The position numbers and the translations under genes are program-made. Source: an uncultured Lachnospiraceae bacterium (GTDB lineage: Bacteria; Bacillota; Clostridia; Lachnospirales; Lachnospiraceae). From it: DNA of 64,000 bases. The stretch lies in assembly GCA_945949085.1 (NCBI GenBank), contig CAMFDJ010000016.1, forward strand, positions 1 through 64,000, read 5' to 3'. Under the pieces are notes generated by a model that was not told where the DNA came from, did not search any database, and saw only the letters and a program-made list of their open reading frames with translations. Positions 8,015-17,288 of the stretch are shown here, in pieces (the first letter of the stretch is position 1; the number at the start of each line of letters is the position of its first letter).

Positions 8015-10282
8015 ATGACAAGACCGGACAAAGCACAGCTTTCCCAAATGATCAGAAATCTGGAGGAGGCTGACAAGAAGCTATCGGCAATTGCTTCGGA
8101 GCAGGAGATATGGAAGGGAAAGGTATTTACGGCATATCATGCCCTGCAGGAGAGTGCGGCAGAGGAAAAGCTGCGGGAGCTTCCCGTGGAGGAGCTCAAC
8201 AGGGATAAAAGCGGCATCCGTATCCAGCTTTTGCGAGACCACGGCATCACGACTGTGGCTGACCTTTCCGGCATGACAGCCACGCAGCTTTCCGCATCTA
8301 TCGACGGGATCGGTGCCGAGAGCGCACAGAAAATTCTGGGTAAGGCAGCGCAGCTTCGGGAGAGCAGTATGAGGTATGCGAAGGTCAGGCTGGATGCGGG
8401 AAGCAGAAACAAAGATATGCAGCAGGTGCTCTCGGCGCTTGCCTTTCTGCTTGCAACAAAACAGCCGGCGCAGCAGGCACAGGGACTGCATAAGGAGAGT
8501 CACGAGCTGATTACAGGGTATCTGCCTGCGGTCAAAAAATTAAAATCCTCCGTGGGATGGCTGTTTTCGTCCAGAATAGAAAAAGAGAAGAAACTGTCAG
8601 CATATGAGCGACTTGATGCACTGGACAGTGAGCGGCTCTATGCGCAGGCAAAGGAGTTAGCGTCAGCTTACGAAAAACAAAAAAGGTCATATAAAGGGAA
8701 TCAGGCAGCGAAGGCATTTGAGGCGGATGCGGCTTCCTTTTATGCCTGTCTGGAAGAGATTATCGGCATCAGGCCGGATGAGGCAAAGACGGCGGCAGGT
8801 CTCCCGGAGGAGCTGGTAAAGGCAATTGATGCATATCCGATCGATCTGTCCCTGATGAAATCGACGCTTCGCCATTATCAGCTGTTTGGCACAAAATATA
8901 TCCTTCACCAGAGGAAGGTGTTACTCGGCGATGAAATGGGTCTTGGTAAGACAATGCAGGCAATCGCTGCCATGGCACATCTGATGGCGGCAAAGAAAAC
9001 GCATTTTCTTGTGGTCTGTCCTGTCAGTGTCATGGTGAACTGGACCAGAGAGATCGCAAAACACAGTCAGATGCATGCAGTGATGATCCATGGGTCTGAC
9101 AGAGGCGAGGAATATGAGCAGTGGCTCTCTGACGGCGGTATTGCGATCACAACCTTCGAGACGATCACAAGACTGTCTCTTTCTGAGTGGGTGACGGTCG
9201 ACATGCTGGTGGTAGATGAGGCGCATTATGTGAAGAATCCGAAAGCGCAGCGGACAATCGCACTGCAGAAAATCGCAGCTGTCTCGGAACATATTCTGTT
9301 TATGTCAGGCACGCCGATGGAAAATAAAGTGGAGGAAATGAGCTTTTTGATCGGCATGTTGAACGAGGAAATTGCAGGTCAGATCAAGAATATGAACAGC
9401 CTTGAGGTGGCACAGGCATTTCGGGAAAAGGTGGCTCCCGTCTATCTGCGGCGTGTCAGGGAGGATGTCCTGACAGAACTTCCCGAAAAAATAGAAAAGG
9501 AGCAGTGGTGCACTTTGGGCCGTGAGGAGCTTGCCGCTTACAGGGATGCCCTTGCGGACGGTGGTTACATGCAGGTGCGGAAGGTATCCTGGAATGTACC
9601 GGACATAACCTGTTCCTCCAAGGCAACGCGCCTTATGGAAATCTGCGAGCAGGCAAAGGAGGAAGGACGGCGCATCATCGTATTTTCCTTCTTTCTGGAG
9701 GTCATTGAGAAGGTGCAGGCGCTTCTTTCGGGGCGGTGCTTCGGACCGATTACAGGCAGTGTGTCTGCGGCAAAAAGACAGGAGATCATTGATGCATTTT
9801 CGACTGCGGAGCCGGGCAGTGTCCTGCTGTGTCAGATCATTGCAGCGGGGACAGGACTGAACATTCAGGCAGCCAGCGTGGTCATTATCTGCGAGCCACA
9901 GTGGAAGCCTTCCACAGAGACACAGGCAATCTCCAGAGCGTATCGCATGGGACAGACACAGACAGTTGTGGTGCACAGGCTCCTTGCGGATGAGACGGTG
10001 GATGAGCGCATCATGGACATCCTGAAAGGAAAAACAGAGCTGTTTGAGGGATTCGCGGATGAATCGGCTGTCGGGCAGGCCGGAAAAGCGCTTCTGCAGC
10101 AGGCGGAGCAGCAGGAGGCAGATCCATCGCAAGGCATGCAGATGGCTGCGGAAAGTGCAGTGACAGAGATGGGAACGCAAGACGGCGAGCAGACCGGGAT
10201 GAGAGATGTCAGCGAAGCGGCGCAGCAGTCTCTGATGAAGCAGATCGTGGAAGAACAGCGCAGAAAGTACGATGTGTCATAG
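8015..10282 (+). CDS. SNF2-family DNA helicase/translocase
   Basis: A 755-residue SF2 (SNF2/RapA-like) ATPase that would translocate on duplex DNA. Residues about 70-108 form a helix-hairpin-helix DNA-binding element ('GITTVADLSGMTATQLSASI' then 'GIGAESAQKILG'). The first helicase domain has Walker A 'GDEMGLGKTMQ' (about 305) and the DEAH box 'VVDEAHYVKN' (about 399). The second has 'QAISRAYRMGQT' (motif VI, about 637). Residues 680-755 are a Q/E-rich tail. The ATG at 8015 lies 10 bp after AGAAAGGAAA; the frame is open from a TTG at 7991. Located immediately before the TIR-cyclase cluster and separated from it by a terminator. Confidence 0.9.
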   Translation: MTRPDKAQLSQMIRNLEEADKKLSAIASEQEIWKGKVFTAYHALQESAAEEKLRELPVEELNRDKSGIRIQLLRDHGITTVADLSGMTATQLSASIDGIGAESAQKILGKAAQLRESSMRYAKVRLDAGSRNKDMQQVLSALAFLLATKQPAQQAQGLHKESHELITGYLPAVKKLKSSVGWLFSSRIEKEKKLSAYERLDALDSERLYAQAKELASAYEKQKRSYKGNQAAKAFEADAASFYACLEEIIGIRPDEAKTAAGLPEELVKAIDAYPIDLSLMKSTLRHYQLFGTKYILHQRKVLLGDEMGLGKTMQAIAAMAHLMAAKKTHFLVVCPVSVMVNWTREIAKHSQMHAVMIHGSDRGEEYEQWLSDGGIAITTFETITRLSLSEWVTVDMLVVDEAHYVKNPKAQRTIALQKIAAVSEHILFMSGTPMENKVEEMSFLIGMLNEEIAGQIKNMNSLEVAQAFREKVAPVYLRRVREDVLTELPEKIEKEQWCTLGREELAAYRDALADGGYMQVRKVSWNVPDITCSSKATRLMEICEQAKEEGRRIIVFSFFLEVIEKVQALLSGRCFGPITGSVSAAKRQEIIDAFSTAEPGSVLLCQIIAAGTGLNIQAASVVIICEPQWKPSTETQAISRAYRMGQTQTVVVHRLLADETVDERIMDILKGKTELFEGFADESAVGQAGKALLQQAEQQEADPSQGMQMAAESAVTEMGTQDGEQTGMRDVSEAAQQSLMKQIVEEQRRKYDVS

Positions 10283-10316
10283 AAGGAGCTTTTTCGGTCG
10301 GAAATAGAGGAAAAAG

Positions 10317-10351
10317 AAAGCATGGGCAGTTACAAGCACATGCTTTTTTTT
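10317..10351 (+). terminator. intrinsic terminator after the SNF2 gene
   Basis: An 8-bp stem AAAGCATG (10317-10324) / CATGCTTT (10339-10346) with a 14-nt loop runs into a T tract. A weak -10-like TATGAT at 10362-10367 follows, so the TIR gene may have its own promoter. Confidence 0.65.
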
Positions 10352-10406
10352 CTGCGCCAAATATGATACACTATGAGGTACAATCAGGCAGAAGGAGCAA
10401 AGCGGT

Positions 10407-11396
10407 ATGGCAGCATCTGTATTTATCAGCTATAGTTCACAAAACAGCAAAGAGGTCGCGCAGGTGCTTGCGGCGCTTCACCGGGCGGGAATCTCCTATT
10501 GGAAGGCACCGGAGATGATTCCGGCAGGTTCTAACTATGCACGTGAGATCCCGCAGGCCATTTCTGCCTGCAAGGTGTTTCTGCTTGTCTTATCTGAGCA
10601 GTCACAGCAATCCATCTGGGTGGAAAAAGAACTCGACTGTGCCATTAACTGTCGCAAACCTATCGTACCGCTTAAAATCGGCGCAGGCAAGATGAGCGAG
10701 CTGTTCCGGTTTTATCTCAATAATGTGCAGGTCATTGATTATACGGTGAATAGAGAGAAGGCACTTTTGCATTTGACGCAGCGACTTGCCATTCTGACGG
10801 CGGAGTCCGGGGAGAGCGACAAAGAAGTCATGAAAGCCAGGCCCAAGGAGAGAGGTAAGACTGTCACGATGGCGGAAGCGGATCCGAATCCGGACGGTGC
10901 AACAGACAGTGCTCATAACAGTGATATTTCTCCGATGGATAAAAATGGAGCCGTGCAGCTTACGCAGCAGCAAAAACAGAGAATGCGCATAAATGCACTG
11001 CGTCATAATGAGGTTCCTGTGGTATGTGAAAAATGCGGCGGTGAGCTTGCACAGATTTCGCGCGGGAGTTTTCGTTGCAAAAAATGCGGCAATATGATGT
11101 ATGACAGCTATCAAAAGGTGCGTGATTATCTGGAAAAAAACGGACCCAAGCCGATTTCGGAGATTGCGAAAATGACGGGAGTGCCGCGTGCCAGCGTGGA
11201 ATATTTTTTGCGGGAGGAGCTGTTGGAGATTCCGCGCCGCTCGCCGGTTGTCTTAACCTGTGCGGGATGCGGCTGTGCGATTCGCACAGGGATGCTGTGC
11301 GTCACCTGCAAGGAGAAAAGAGTGAAACCTGCATCCGGTGATGGAAAGAGCAGATATCGTTTTATAGGGACCGAGAACCGATCAGATAACCTGTAG
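10407..11396 (+). CDS. TIR-domain protein with C-terminal zinc ribbons and helix-turn-helix
   Basis: A 329-residue protein. Residues 1 to about 130 form a TIR domain: 'ASVFISYSSQNSKEVAQVL' opening strand and helix, 'VFLLVLSEQSQQSIWVEKEL' with the WVxxE glutamate where TIR NAD-cleaving enzymes have their catalytic residue. After a linker (about 135-195), a zinc ribbon CEKC...CKKC (about 207-227), a small helix-turn-helix-like segment ('PISEIAKMTGVPRASVEYFL') and a second ribbon CAGC...CVTC (about 285-301) follow. The ribbon-HTH-ribbon part resembles YvyF-type flagellar-operon proteins, but no flagellar genes are near. Prokaryotic TIR proteins often deplete NAD or make signalling nucleotides. 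First gene of the TIR-cyclase-nuclease cluster. Confidence 0.85.
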   Translation: MAASVFISYSSQNSKEVAQVLAALHRAGISYWKAPEMIPAGSNYAREIPQAISACKVFLLVLSEQSQQSIWVEKELDCAINCRKPIVPLKIGAGKMSELFRFYLNNVQVIDYTVNREKALLHLTQRLAILTAESGESDKEVMKARPKERGKTVTMAEADPNPDGATDSAHNSDISPMDKNGAVQLTQQQKQRMRINALRHNEVPVVCEKCGGELAQISRGSFRCKKCGNMMYDSYQKVRDYLEKNGPKPISEIAKMTGVPRASVEYFLREELLEIPRRSPVVLTCAGCGCAIRTGMLCVTCKEKRVKPASGDGKSRYRFIGTENRSDNL

Positions 11397-11444
11397 ATGC
11401 GCAAAAGAAGCACTTGTGAACGAGGAAATGTCAGGACCGAAAGC

Positions 11445-12941
11445 ATGAAGATAACAGTCTGGGTAATTGGTAACAGCAAACAGGATATGGTCATGGCACA
11501 GCAGCATATCAACCGGGAAGGCAGTATGCGGGCTGTCTGTCTGCTGTCGCGCGACGCTTTGCTTGCACAGATTGCTTTGCTGCAAGAGGAAGAAGAGGGA
11601 AGCCAAAAGCATCCGTCTTTGCTGCTTCTGGATTTTGCCATGTATGAGAAGGAAAAGGAGTATCTTTCCATCCTGCAGTGTCAGACACTTGCAGGTGTAC
11701 CGCTGTTTTTTGTGACGGATTGTAAAACGCGGCAGCAGGATGAGCTCTGCTATGATCTGGGTGCAACCGTTGTACTTCAAAAACCATTTTCGAAAGCGGA
11801 TCTTGTGCGTATGGAGAAAGCGGCCTGTCAGTATGACAGAACCAGAATGTATGAGCGTACGCTGCAAAAGCAGACGCAGCAGCTTCAGATGGCGAGGCAG
11901 ATCCGTCAGCTGAATGAGCAGCTTGAAAACCGAAACGCCCTTTTGCATCGTATTTTCGGCAAATACTTTTCTGATGAGGTGGTAAAGGTCATACTGGAGG
12001 ATCCACAGGGTGCGGCTCTCGGCGGAGAAAAGAAAGCAGTGACGGTTTTACTGGCTGATCTGCGAGGATTCACTTCCCTTTCGGAGCGCATGTCTGCAGA
12101 TGCTGTGATCGATATTCTGAACTGTTATCTGGGAGAGATGACTGAGCTGATCCGGAGGCGCCGCGGTACGGTGATCGAATTTATGGGTGATGCCATACTG
12201 GCAGTTTTCGGAGCCCCTGTCATGCTTGCGAGTAGCGAAGAAACGGCAGTTATTACGGCGATTGAGATGCAAAATCACATGGATGCGATTTGCGCATATT
12301 GCGCCTCCAAGGGCTATCCCGCCATAGAAATGGGTATCGGTATCCATACGGGTGAGGTATTCCTTGGCAATATCGGGTCTGAAAACCGGATGCAGTATAA
12401 TGTGATCGGACATGCGGTCAATCTCTGCTCCCGTATTGAAAGCTATAGTGTCGGAGGACAGATTCTGGTATCACAGGACACCCTGCGGGGCATTCCAAAT
12501 ACCGTTCGCTGGGACAAAGAGCTGGAAATCTCCATGAAGGGAATCCGCAGTCCGTTTCGTGTGTATGAGGTGCTTTCCATTGTGACAGACCGCATATATG
12601 AGCACAGACAAAAGGCATGCGGCCGTATGACCAGAGCAGAAAATCTCTGCCTGCCTGTGCGTATCCTAAAGGACAAGCGCGTGCTTGATGAAGTAGTGAT
12701 GCGAAAAGTACTTGCCTATTCCGGTGATGCCATTTTGTTTGAGAGAACACAACACGGGGAAGAATTGCAGCTTTACCAGAATATTGAGATCGCGGGCTTG
12801 GTATCACAGGAGCAGACAAGATATGCAACGGCAGATTATGTGTATGCCAAAGTAGTTGAAATGACAGAGGAAGGAATCCTTGCAAGGATCACGTATCTGC
12901 CTCAGAATTTCTGGGAGCAGTATGGTGGGAATGAGGCATGA
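11445..12941 (+). CDS. class III nucleotide cyclase with N-terminal receiver-like domain
   Basis: A 498-residue protein. Residues 1-120 resemble a degenerate response-receiver fold ('PSLLLLDFAMYEKEKE', 'VPLFFVTD', 'GATVVLQKPFSKADL'). A short coiled coil (about 130-170) connects to a class III adenylate/guanylate cyclase domain (about 190-370). The two metal-binding aspartates are in 'LLADLRGFTSL' (about 204) and 'FMGDAILAVFG' (about 248); the transition-state Asn and Arg are in 'AVNLCSRIES' (about 324-330). The base-recognition position in 'QYNVIG' has Asn rather than the usual Thr/Asp, so the nucleotide made is uncertain. The frame opens at 11397, but ATG 11445 has an upstream AGGA and removes a non-conserved start. 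Confidence 0.85.
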   Translation: MKITVWVIGNSKQDMVMAQQHINREGSMRAVCLLSRDALLAQIALLQEEEEGSQKHPSLLLLDFAMYEKEKEYLSILQCQTLAGVPLFFVTDCKTRQQDELCYDLGATVVLQKPFSKADLVRMEKAACQYDRTRMYERTLQKQTQQLQMARQIRQLNEQLENRNALLHRIFGKYFSDEVVKVILEDPQGAALGGEKKAVTVLLADLRGFTSLSERMSADAVIDILNCYLGEMTELIRRRRGTVIEFMGDAILAVFGAPVMLASSEETAVITAIEMQNHMDAICAYCASKGYPAIEMGIGIHTGEVFLGNIGSENRMQYNVIGHAVNLCSRIESYSVGGQILVSQDTLRGIPNTVRWDKELEISMKGIRSPFRVYEVLSIVTDRIYEHRQKACGRMTRAENLCLPVRILKDKRVLDEVVMRKVLAYSGDAILFERTQHGEELQLYQNIEIAGLVSQEQTRYATADYVYAKVVEMTEEGILARITYLPQNFWEQYGGNEA

Positions 12942-13927
12942 TTTTTTGCCGGATGACAGAAGAAGAAAAAGACCGGTGGGAGCGAAAAGGCGTAGAGACT
13001 GTCTATCGAAGCGAAGACGGCAAAATGCTGTTTTTTGTGCTTGCGGGGCATCAGCGTCACGGGGCGCAGGTGGAGATCGTTCGGGGGCTCATTGAGAGCG
13101 TGCAGGGAGAAGGGAAAAGCATTGCATTTTTCCTCGCCGAAGGAATAGAAGATGTCACGCTGTATTGCCACAGCGGCGATAAATCCACGCGTGCACTGGA
13201 GCTTTTGGAAAGCGTTCTGGAGCAGGGGAGCATGACAAAAGGAGACGCAGAGTTCGCGGCAGGTAACATTTCCGGTGTGATGCTGGGTGTCCTTTTGGAG
13301 GAGGCACTAGCTTCGGACGCGGCAGCCTATTTTATGCAGAGAATCAGTGATTGCATGAACGAGGAAACCGCAATCTATGCAGCGGATTATGCGGCGCACC
13401 ATGCGCCGCAGATACAGCGCTTTCCGGTTTATCAAAAGAAAAAGATTCCATGGAGCTTTGTCAGGACAACGGACATTGCACCCGCCGGAACCCATATTGA
13501 GATCCGCACTCTGGAAAATGATACCGGCATTACGATCATGGCTGACGCAGATGTTTTTATTATGATCGGGTGTATGGGTGAGGTGTATGACATTGCCGCT
13601 GAAAAATTTGCGCAGAGCTATGTCGAGACAGATCAGGTGCTTGATATTTTTCAACGGCAGATGATGTATATTCCGGCAATCACGCTGAAGGAAACAGGTC
13701 AGATCATTGCGATTGATGACGTGGCACAGCTATGCTATCCAAGACCGGGCGCATCGATCAGGGCGAAAAAGCTGACCGGCAGGACAAAGGTTTTTACAGG
13801 TCATGCAGGGGAATACTTTGTCGGAAAAGAGGGAGACTATCTTGCCGTGCGCTTGGATGACCCCACCGATCTGTATATCATCCAGAGGGAAATATTTGAG
13901 CAGACTTATGAAAAGAAAGAGGAATAG
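12938..13927 (+). CDS. conserved protein with two PGDYG-like repeats
   Basis: A 329-residue soluble protein whose ATG overlaps the cyclase stop (ATGA), so it is translationally coupled. Residues 1-165 are not recognised. The second half contains two related segments, about 168-240 and 243-325, each starting at an 'IPWSF/IPAIT' strand and ending with a 'YDIAAEKFAQSYVE' or 'YIIQREIFEQTYE' strand-helix. The second also has 'GKEGDYLAVRLDD', the look of a PGDYG-type small domain. No catalytic motif seen. Its position between cyclase and nuclease suggests a regulatory or nucleotide-sensing role, which is inference. Confidence 0.7.
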   Translation: MIFCRMTEEEKDRWERKGVETVYRSEDGKMLFFVLAGHQRHGAQVEIVRGLIESVQGEGKSIAFFLAEGIEDVTLYCHSGDKSTRALELLESVLEQGSMTKGDAEFAAGNISGVMLGVLLEEALASDAAAYFMQRISDCMNEETAIYAADYAAHHAPQIQRFPVYQKKKIPWSFVRTTDIAPAGTHIEIRTLENDTGITIMADADVFIMIGCMGEVYDIAAEKFAQSYVETDQVLDIFQRQMMYIPAITLKETGQIIAIDDVAQLCYPRPGASIRAKKLTGRTKVFTGHAGEYFVGKEGDYLAVRLDDPTDLYIIQREIFEQTYEKKEE

Positions 13928-13930
13928 AAG

Positions 13931-14845
13931 ATGGCAATCTATCTGATTGATTATGAAAATACCGGGGTCAAAGGACTTGCGGGCATAGAAAGATTAAAGG
14001 AGGAGGATCAGATCATTTTGTTCTACGGACCGAAGACAGGTGCGATTCCGTTTGATGAGCATGTGAAGCTTTCACAGTCGGCATCACATGTGGAATATAT
14101 CAAGACAACAAAAACAGCCAAGAATTATCTGGATTTTCAGTTGACAACGTATCTTGGCTATCTGATCGCCAGCACACCGGTCAGGGAATACCATGTGATC
14201 AGCAAGGACAGTGGTTATGACAGTGTGATTGATTTCTGGTCCAAGAAAGGACTTGTGATCAAGAGACAGGATACGCTCGCCGGAAAGCAGCAGAGCGCCG
14301 GACAGGAAAAGAATGCTTCTGTGACTGCGCAGAAACGCAAGAAAGAGAAAACACATAATCGCAATACCGAAAATCAGAAGCCGGGTCAGCTGCAGCCGCA
14401 GCCGGCATCGCAGCAACAACTGCAGCAACAGCCGGAAGTTCAGATACTGCCTGCAGTGCAGATACAACCGCAGCCGGCGGCAGAGAGCGATATCCCTGCA
14501 AAGAGAAAATCTGTGCCTGTTTCGGATGCGCGTGCATCCATGCAGACGGATGCAGATGTGCTGTCAGCAGAAAAAGACAAGAGCACGCAGGCCGGTCAGC
14601 CGGAAAGTGCACAACCGGCCGTGCCAAAGAGTGTGCCGGAGAGTGTGCGTAAAAAGATCAGAGCTGTGCTGAAGACGGAAAATCTGCAGGGCGGTGTATA
14701 CAAGCAGATTTATGCCTGCATGCTTGCGTCATATGACAAACAGAGTTTTAACACAGCGCTGGTACGTGCTTTTACACAGGAAAAAGGCAATCACTATTAT
14801 AAATCCATACTGCAGATCTTCCAGGAGTGGATACAGAAGGGATAG
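13931..14845 (+). CDS. PIN/NYN-like ribonuclease with Q-rich linker
   Basis: A 304-residue protein starting 3 bp after the previous stop. Residues 1-115 match a PIN-like/NYN nuclease fold with the expected acidic residues: 'YLIDYENTGV' (D7, E9), 'NYLDFQLTTYLGYLI' and 'ISKDSGYDSVIDF'. Such domains cleave RNA with a metal ion. Residues 135-240 are a low-complexity linker rich in Q and P ('QPQPASQQQLQQQPE'). Residues 240-304 form a separate helical domain ('SVRKKIRAVLKTENLQGG' to 'IFQEWIQKG'). The likely effector or RNA-processing arm of the cluster; target RNA unknown. Confidence 0.8.
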   Translation: MAIYLIDYENTGVKGLAGIERLKEEDQIILFYGPKTGAIPFDEHVKLSQSASHVEYIKTTKTAKNYLDFQLTTYLGYLIASTPVREYHVISKDSGYDSVIDFWSKKGLVIKRQDTLAGKQQSAGQEKNASVTAQKRKKEKTHNRNTENQKPGQLQPQPASQQQLQQQPEVQILPAVQIQPQPAAESDIPAKRKSVPVSDARASMQTDADVLSAEKDKSTQAGQPESAQPAVPKSVPESVRKKIRAVLKTENLQGGVYKQIYACMLASYDKQSFNTALVRAFTQEKGNHYYKSILQIFQEWIQKG

Positions 14846-14859
14846 AGGAGGGGATTGGT

Positions 14860-15942
14860 ATGACTGATTGGAAGAAACGATGTCTGAAATGCGTGGCGCT
14901 TCTGTTTGGAGCAGCTTTGCTGATACTTGGCATTTCCCGGAGCGTACAGGCAAAGGAACCCTATGAGGCTATTTCAAATGCAAACGAATGGGAGGTGCTA
15001 AAGCTTCTGAACCGCGAGCGATTATCGGATGGCAAAGAGGCTGTGAGCATTTTTTCGGATCTGCAGAAGGCTTCCGGAGTCAGAGCGAAGGAAATCAAAA
15101 CCGTGTTTTCCCATCAGAGACCGGATGGAAGCGATTGCTTTTCTGTCATTCAGGAGTATTCCATTCCGTATTCTTATTTGGGGGAGAACATAGCTGCCGG
15201 ATATCAGAATCCTGCTGCAGTCATGCAGGGCTGGATGAACAGTCCCGGACATAAGAGCAATATACTGAATGCGTCTTTTGACCATGTCGGCATTGGATAC
15301 GCGGAGGGCGGTTCCTATGGAAAGAACTGGGTACAGATTTTTGTAGGCGGCTGTAATGTCACAGATCTTGCGGTAAATGAAACTGCCGCGACCTACCGGA
15401 CAGGAACAAAAATAGATGACATGAATCGTTACCTGACGGTAACCTGTTCCCGGCATGGGAAGAGCTATGTGCCTGTGATAGCAGAAATGTGCTCCGGCTA
15501 TAAATCTGCCCGGACCGGAAAGCAGAACGTCAAGGTTTCGTATCAGGGAAAGCAGGTCACAATGACTGTTGATATTCTGGCAGATGTGACCGATCAGGAT
15601 GCGCAGCAGGGGCAGACGCAGCAAGACGGGCAGCAGGACAATGACAGCAAGGCACCTTCCAGGGTGACCGGATTAAAGGCATCGAAGGTGACAACGCATT
15701 CTGTCAGACTGACATGGACAAAGAAGAAATGTGACGGTTACGAGATTTGGCGGGCAACATCAAAAAAGGGTACCTACAAGAAGATTAAGACCATAACGCG
15801 GAGCAGTACGCACAGCTTTCGGAATAGTAAGCTGCGTGCCGGTCAAAGGTATTATTATAAGGTCAGGGCATATGTGAAAGAGGGCAGCACCAAAAAGTAT
15901 GGTGCATTCAGTGCCATCAGGGCAGTCAGGCTCAAAAAATAG
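14860..15942 (+). CDS. secreted CAP (SCP/PR1) domain protein with fibronectin III domain
   Basis: A 360-residue exported protein. A signal peptide or anchor occupies residues about 8-32 ('CVALLFGAALLILGI', then AKE). The CAP domain (about 42-170) has 'EVLKLLNRERLSDG', 'YLGENIAAGYQNP', and 'GWMNSPGHKSNILNASFDHVG', typical of bacterial SCP-like proteins. A Q/D-rich linker precedes a C-terminal fibronectin type III domain ('PSRVTGLKASKVTTHSVRLTW', read in parts). The ATG at 14860 has GAGGAGGGG upstream; a GTG at 14827 would overlap the nuclease gene. CAP proteins of Clostridia are cell-surface or secreted; the substrate is unknown. Confidence 0.88.
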   Translation: MTDWKKRCLKCVALLFGAALLILGISRSVQAKEPYEAISNANEWEVLKLLNRERLSDGKEAVSIFSDLQKASGVRAKEIKTVFSHQRPDGSDCFSVIQEYSIPYSYLGENIAAGYQNPAAVMQGWMNSPGHKSNILNASFDHVGIGYAEGGSYGKNWVQIFVGGCNVTDLAVNETAATYRTGTKIDDMNRYLTVTCSRHGKSYVPVIAEMCSGYKSARTGKQNVKVSYQGKQVTMTVDILADVTDQDAQQGQTQQDGQQDNDSKAPSRVTGLKASKVTTHSVRLTWTKKKCDGYEIWRATSKKGTYKKIKTITRSSTHSFRNSKLRAGQRYYYKVRAYVKEGSTKKYGAFSAIRAVRLKK

Positions 15943-15984
15943 AGGCGGATATCCGTATGACAGAGAGGGAAAGGAGATACAACC

Positions 15985-17208
15985 ATGAATTATGAACAGG
16001 CAGTAAAAAAATTGGAAAAGATTGGACAGACCCATGTCCTTCGCTATTATGAAGAATTGACGCAGGAGCAAAAGCAGCAGCTTCTTGCGCAGATTGAGCA
16101 GACAGATTTTTCTGTGATTGATGCGCTGGCTCACAGAGGAGAGGAAAAGAAGGGTGAGATCGCGCCCCTGAAATCCATGACAATTCCGGAAATCGAAGTA
16201 TCCAAAGAGACATTTGAAAAAACAGGACTTGATGCAATCCGTGCAGATAAGGTGGCGGCAGTCCTTCTGGCGGGAGGCATGGGGACCAGACTCGGCTGCG
16301 ATGCACCGAAAGGCGTTTATGATATCGGTGTGACAAAACCGCTTTATATCTTTGAATGTCTGATTCATAACCTGATGGAGGTTGTCAGAAAAGCAGACCA
16401 TTATATATATCTGTTTGTCATGACGAGCGATAAAAATCATGAGACAACCGTAGCCTTTTTTGAGGAACATTCCTATTTTGGTTATCCGAAGGAATATGTC
16501 CGTTTCTTCAAGCAGGAGATGGCGCCGGCAGTCGGTTATGACGGCAAAGTGCTCCTTGAGGAAAAAGGGAAAATCGCGACTTCGCCGAATGGAAACGGCG
16601 GTTGGTTTGTTTCAATGGACAGAGCCGGCATTACGCAGTTGATCCGTGAAAAAGGAATTGAATGGCTGAATGTATTTGCAGTGGATAACGTCCTGCAGAA
16701 AATCGCAGACCCTGCCTTTGTGGGTGCCTGCATTGAGAAAGATTGCAGCGTGGGCGCTAAGGTTGTCCGCAAGGTGACACCGGCAGAAAAGGTTGGTGTC
16801 GTTTGCTTAGAGGATGGCAGACCTTCCATTGTCGAATATTATGAACTGACCGATGAAATGGCCCGGCAGAAGGATGAAGCCGGTGAGTATGTCTACAATT
16901 TCGGTGTCATCTTAAATTATCTGTTCCGCGTTCCGGCTCTCGAGGAGATCATGGCAAAGGCTTTGCCGCTTCATACAGTAGAGAAAAAGATTCCGTATAT
17001 GGATGAGAATGGAAATCCGGTCAAGCCGGAGCAACCAAACGGATACAAATTTGAGCAGCTTGTTTTGGATATGATTCATGAGATGGATAGCTGTCTGCCT
17101 TATGAGGTGGTACGTGAGCAGGAGTTTGCACCAATCAAAAATAAGGAAGGCACGGACAGTGTGGAAACTGCAAGAGCCCTCCTTGTAAAGAACGGAATTA
17201 CTTTATAA
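15985..17208 (+). CDS. UDPGP-family uridylyltransferase (UDP-sugar pyrophosphorylase)
   Basis: A 407-residue enzyme of the UDPGP type 1 family, which makes UDP-N-acetylhexosamine or UDP-hexose from UTP and the sugar 1-phosphate. The nucleotide-binding signature is 'VLLAGGMGTRLG' (about residues 92-103) followed by 'APKGVYDIG'. Other family landmarks are 'MTSDKNHETT', 'FKQEMAPAVG', and 'PNGNGGWFVSMD'. Length is right for the bacterial branch. A helical N-terminal extension ('YEQAVKKLEKIGQTHVLRYY') is typical of the eukaryote-like members found in Clostridia. Substrate preference (GlcNAc versus glucose) is not decidable here. Confidence 0.9.
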   Translation: MNYEQAVKKLEKIGQTHVLRYYEELTQEQKQQLLAQIEQTDFSVIDALAHRGEEKKGEIAPLKSMTIPEIEVSKETFEKTGLDAIRADKVAAVLLAGGMGTRLGCDAPKGVYDIGVTKPLYIFECLIHNLMEVVRKADHYIYLFVMTSDKNHETTVAFFEEHSYFGYPKEYVRFFKQEMAPAVGYDGKVLLEEKGKIATSPNGNGGWFVSMDRAGITQLIREKGIEWLNVFAVDNVLQKIADPAFVGACIEKDCSVGAKVVRKVTPAEKVGVVCLEDGRPSIVEYYELTDEMARQKDEAGEYVYNFGVILNYLFRVPALEEIMAKALPLHTVEKKIPYMDENGNPVKPEQPNGYKFEQLVLDMIHEMDSCLPYEVVREQEFAPIKNKEGTDSVETARALLVKNGITL

Positions 17209-17288
17209 ATGCCTCAGATCCGGCATTTGCCGGTGTTGCTGCGGATGCATATCACCATGCAAATCATCCCCTTTTTTATAATCGTGCG
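17209..17288. other. convergent intergenic gap, possible weak terminator
   Basis: Between two convergent genes. It has a small hairpin CCGGCA/TGCCGG (about 17220-17234) and a 'GATGCATATCACCATGCAAATCATC' type pairing (described, not fully perfect) followed by CCCCTTTTTT, which could end forward transcription. Confidence 0.35.

Noticed and set aside
10407..12941. A classical Pycsar defence pair
   Set aside because: The TIR protein has no cyclic-nucleotide-binding domain and the cyclase has an extra receiver-like domain, so the known architecture is not met.
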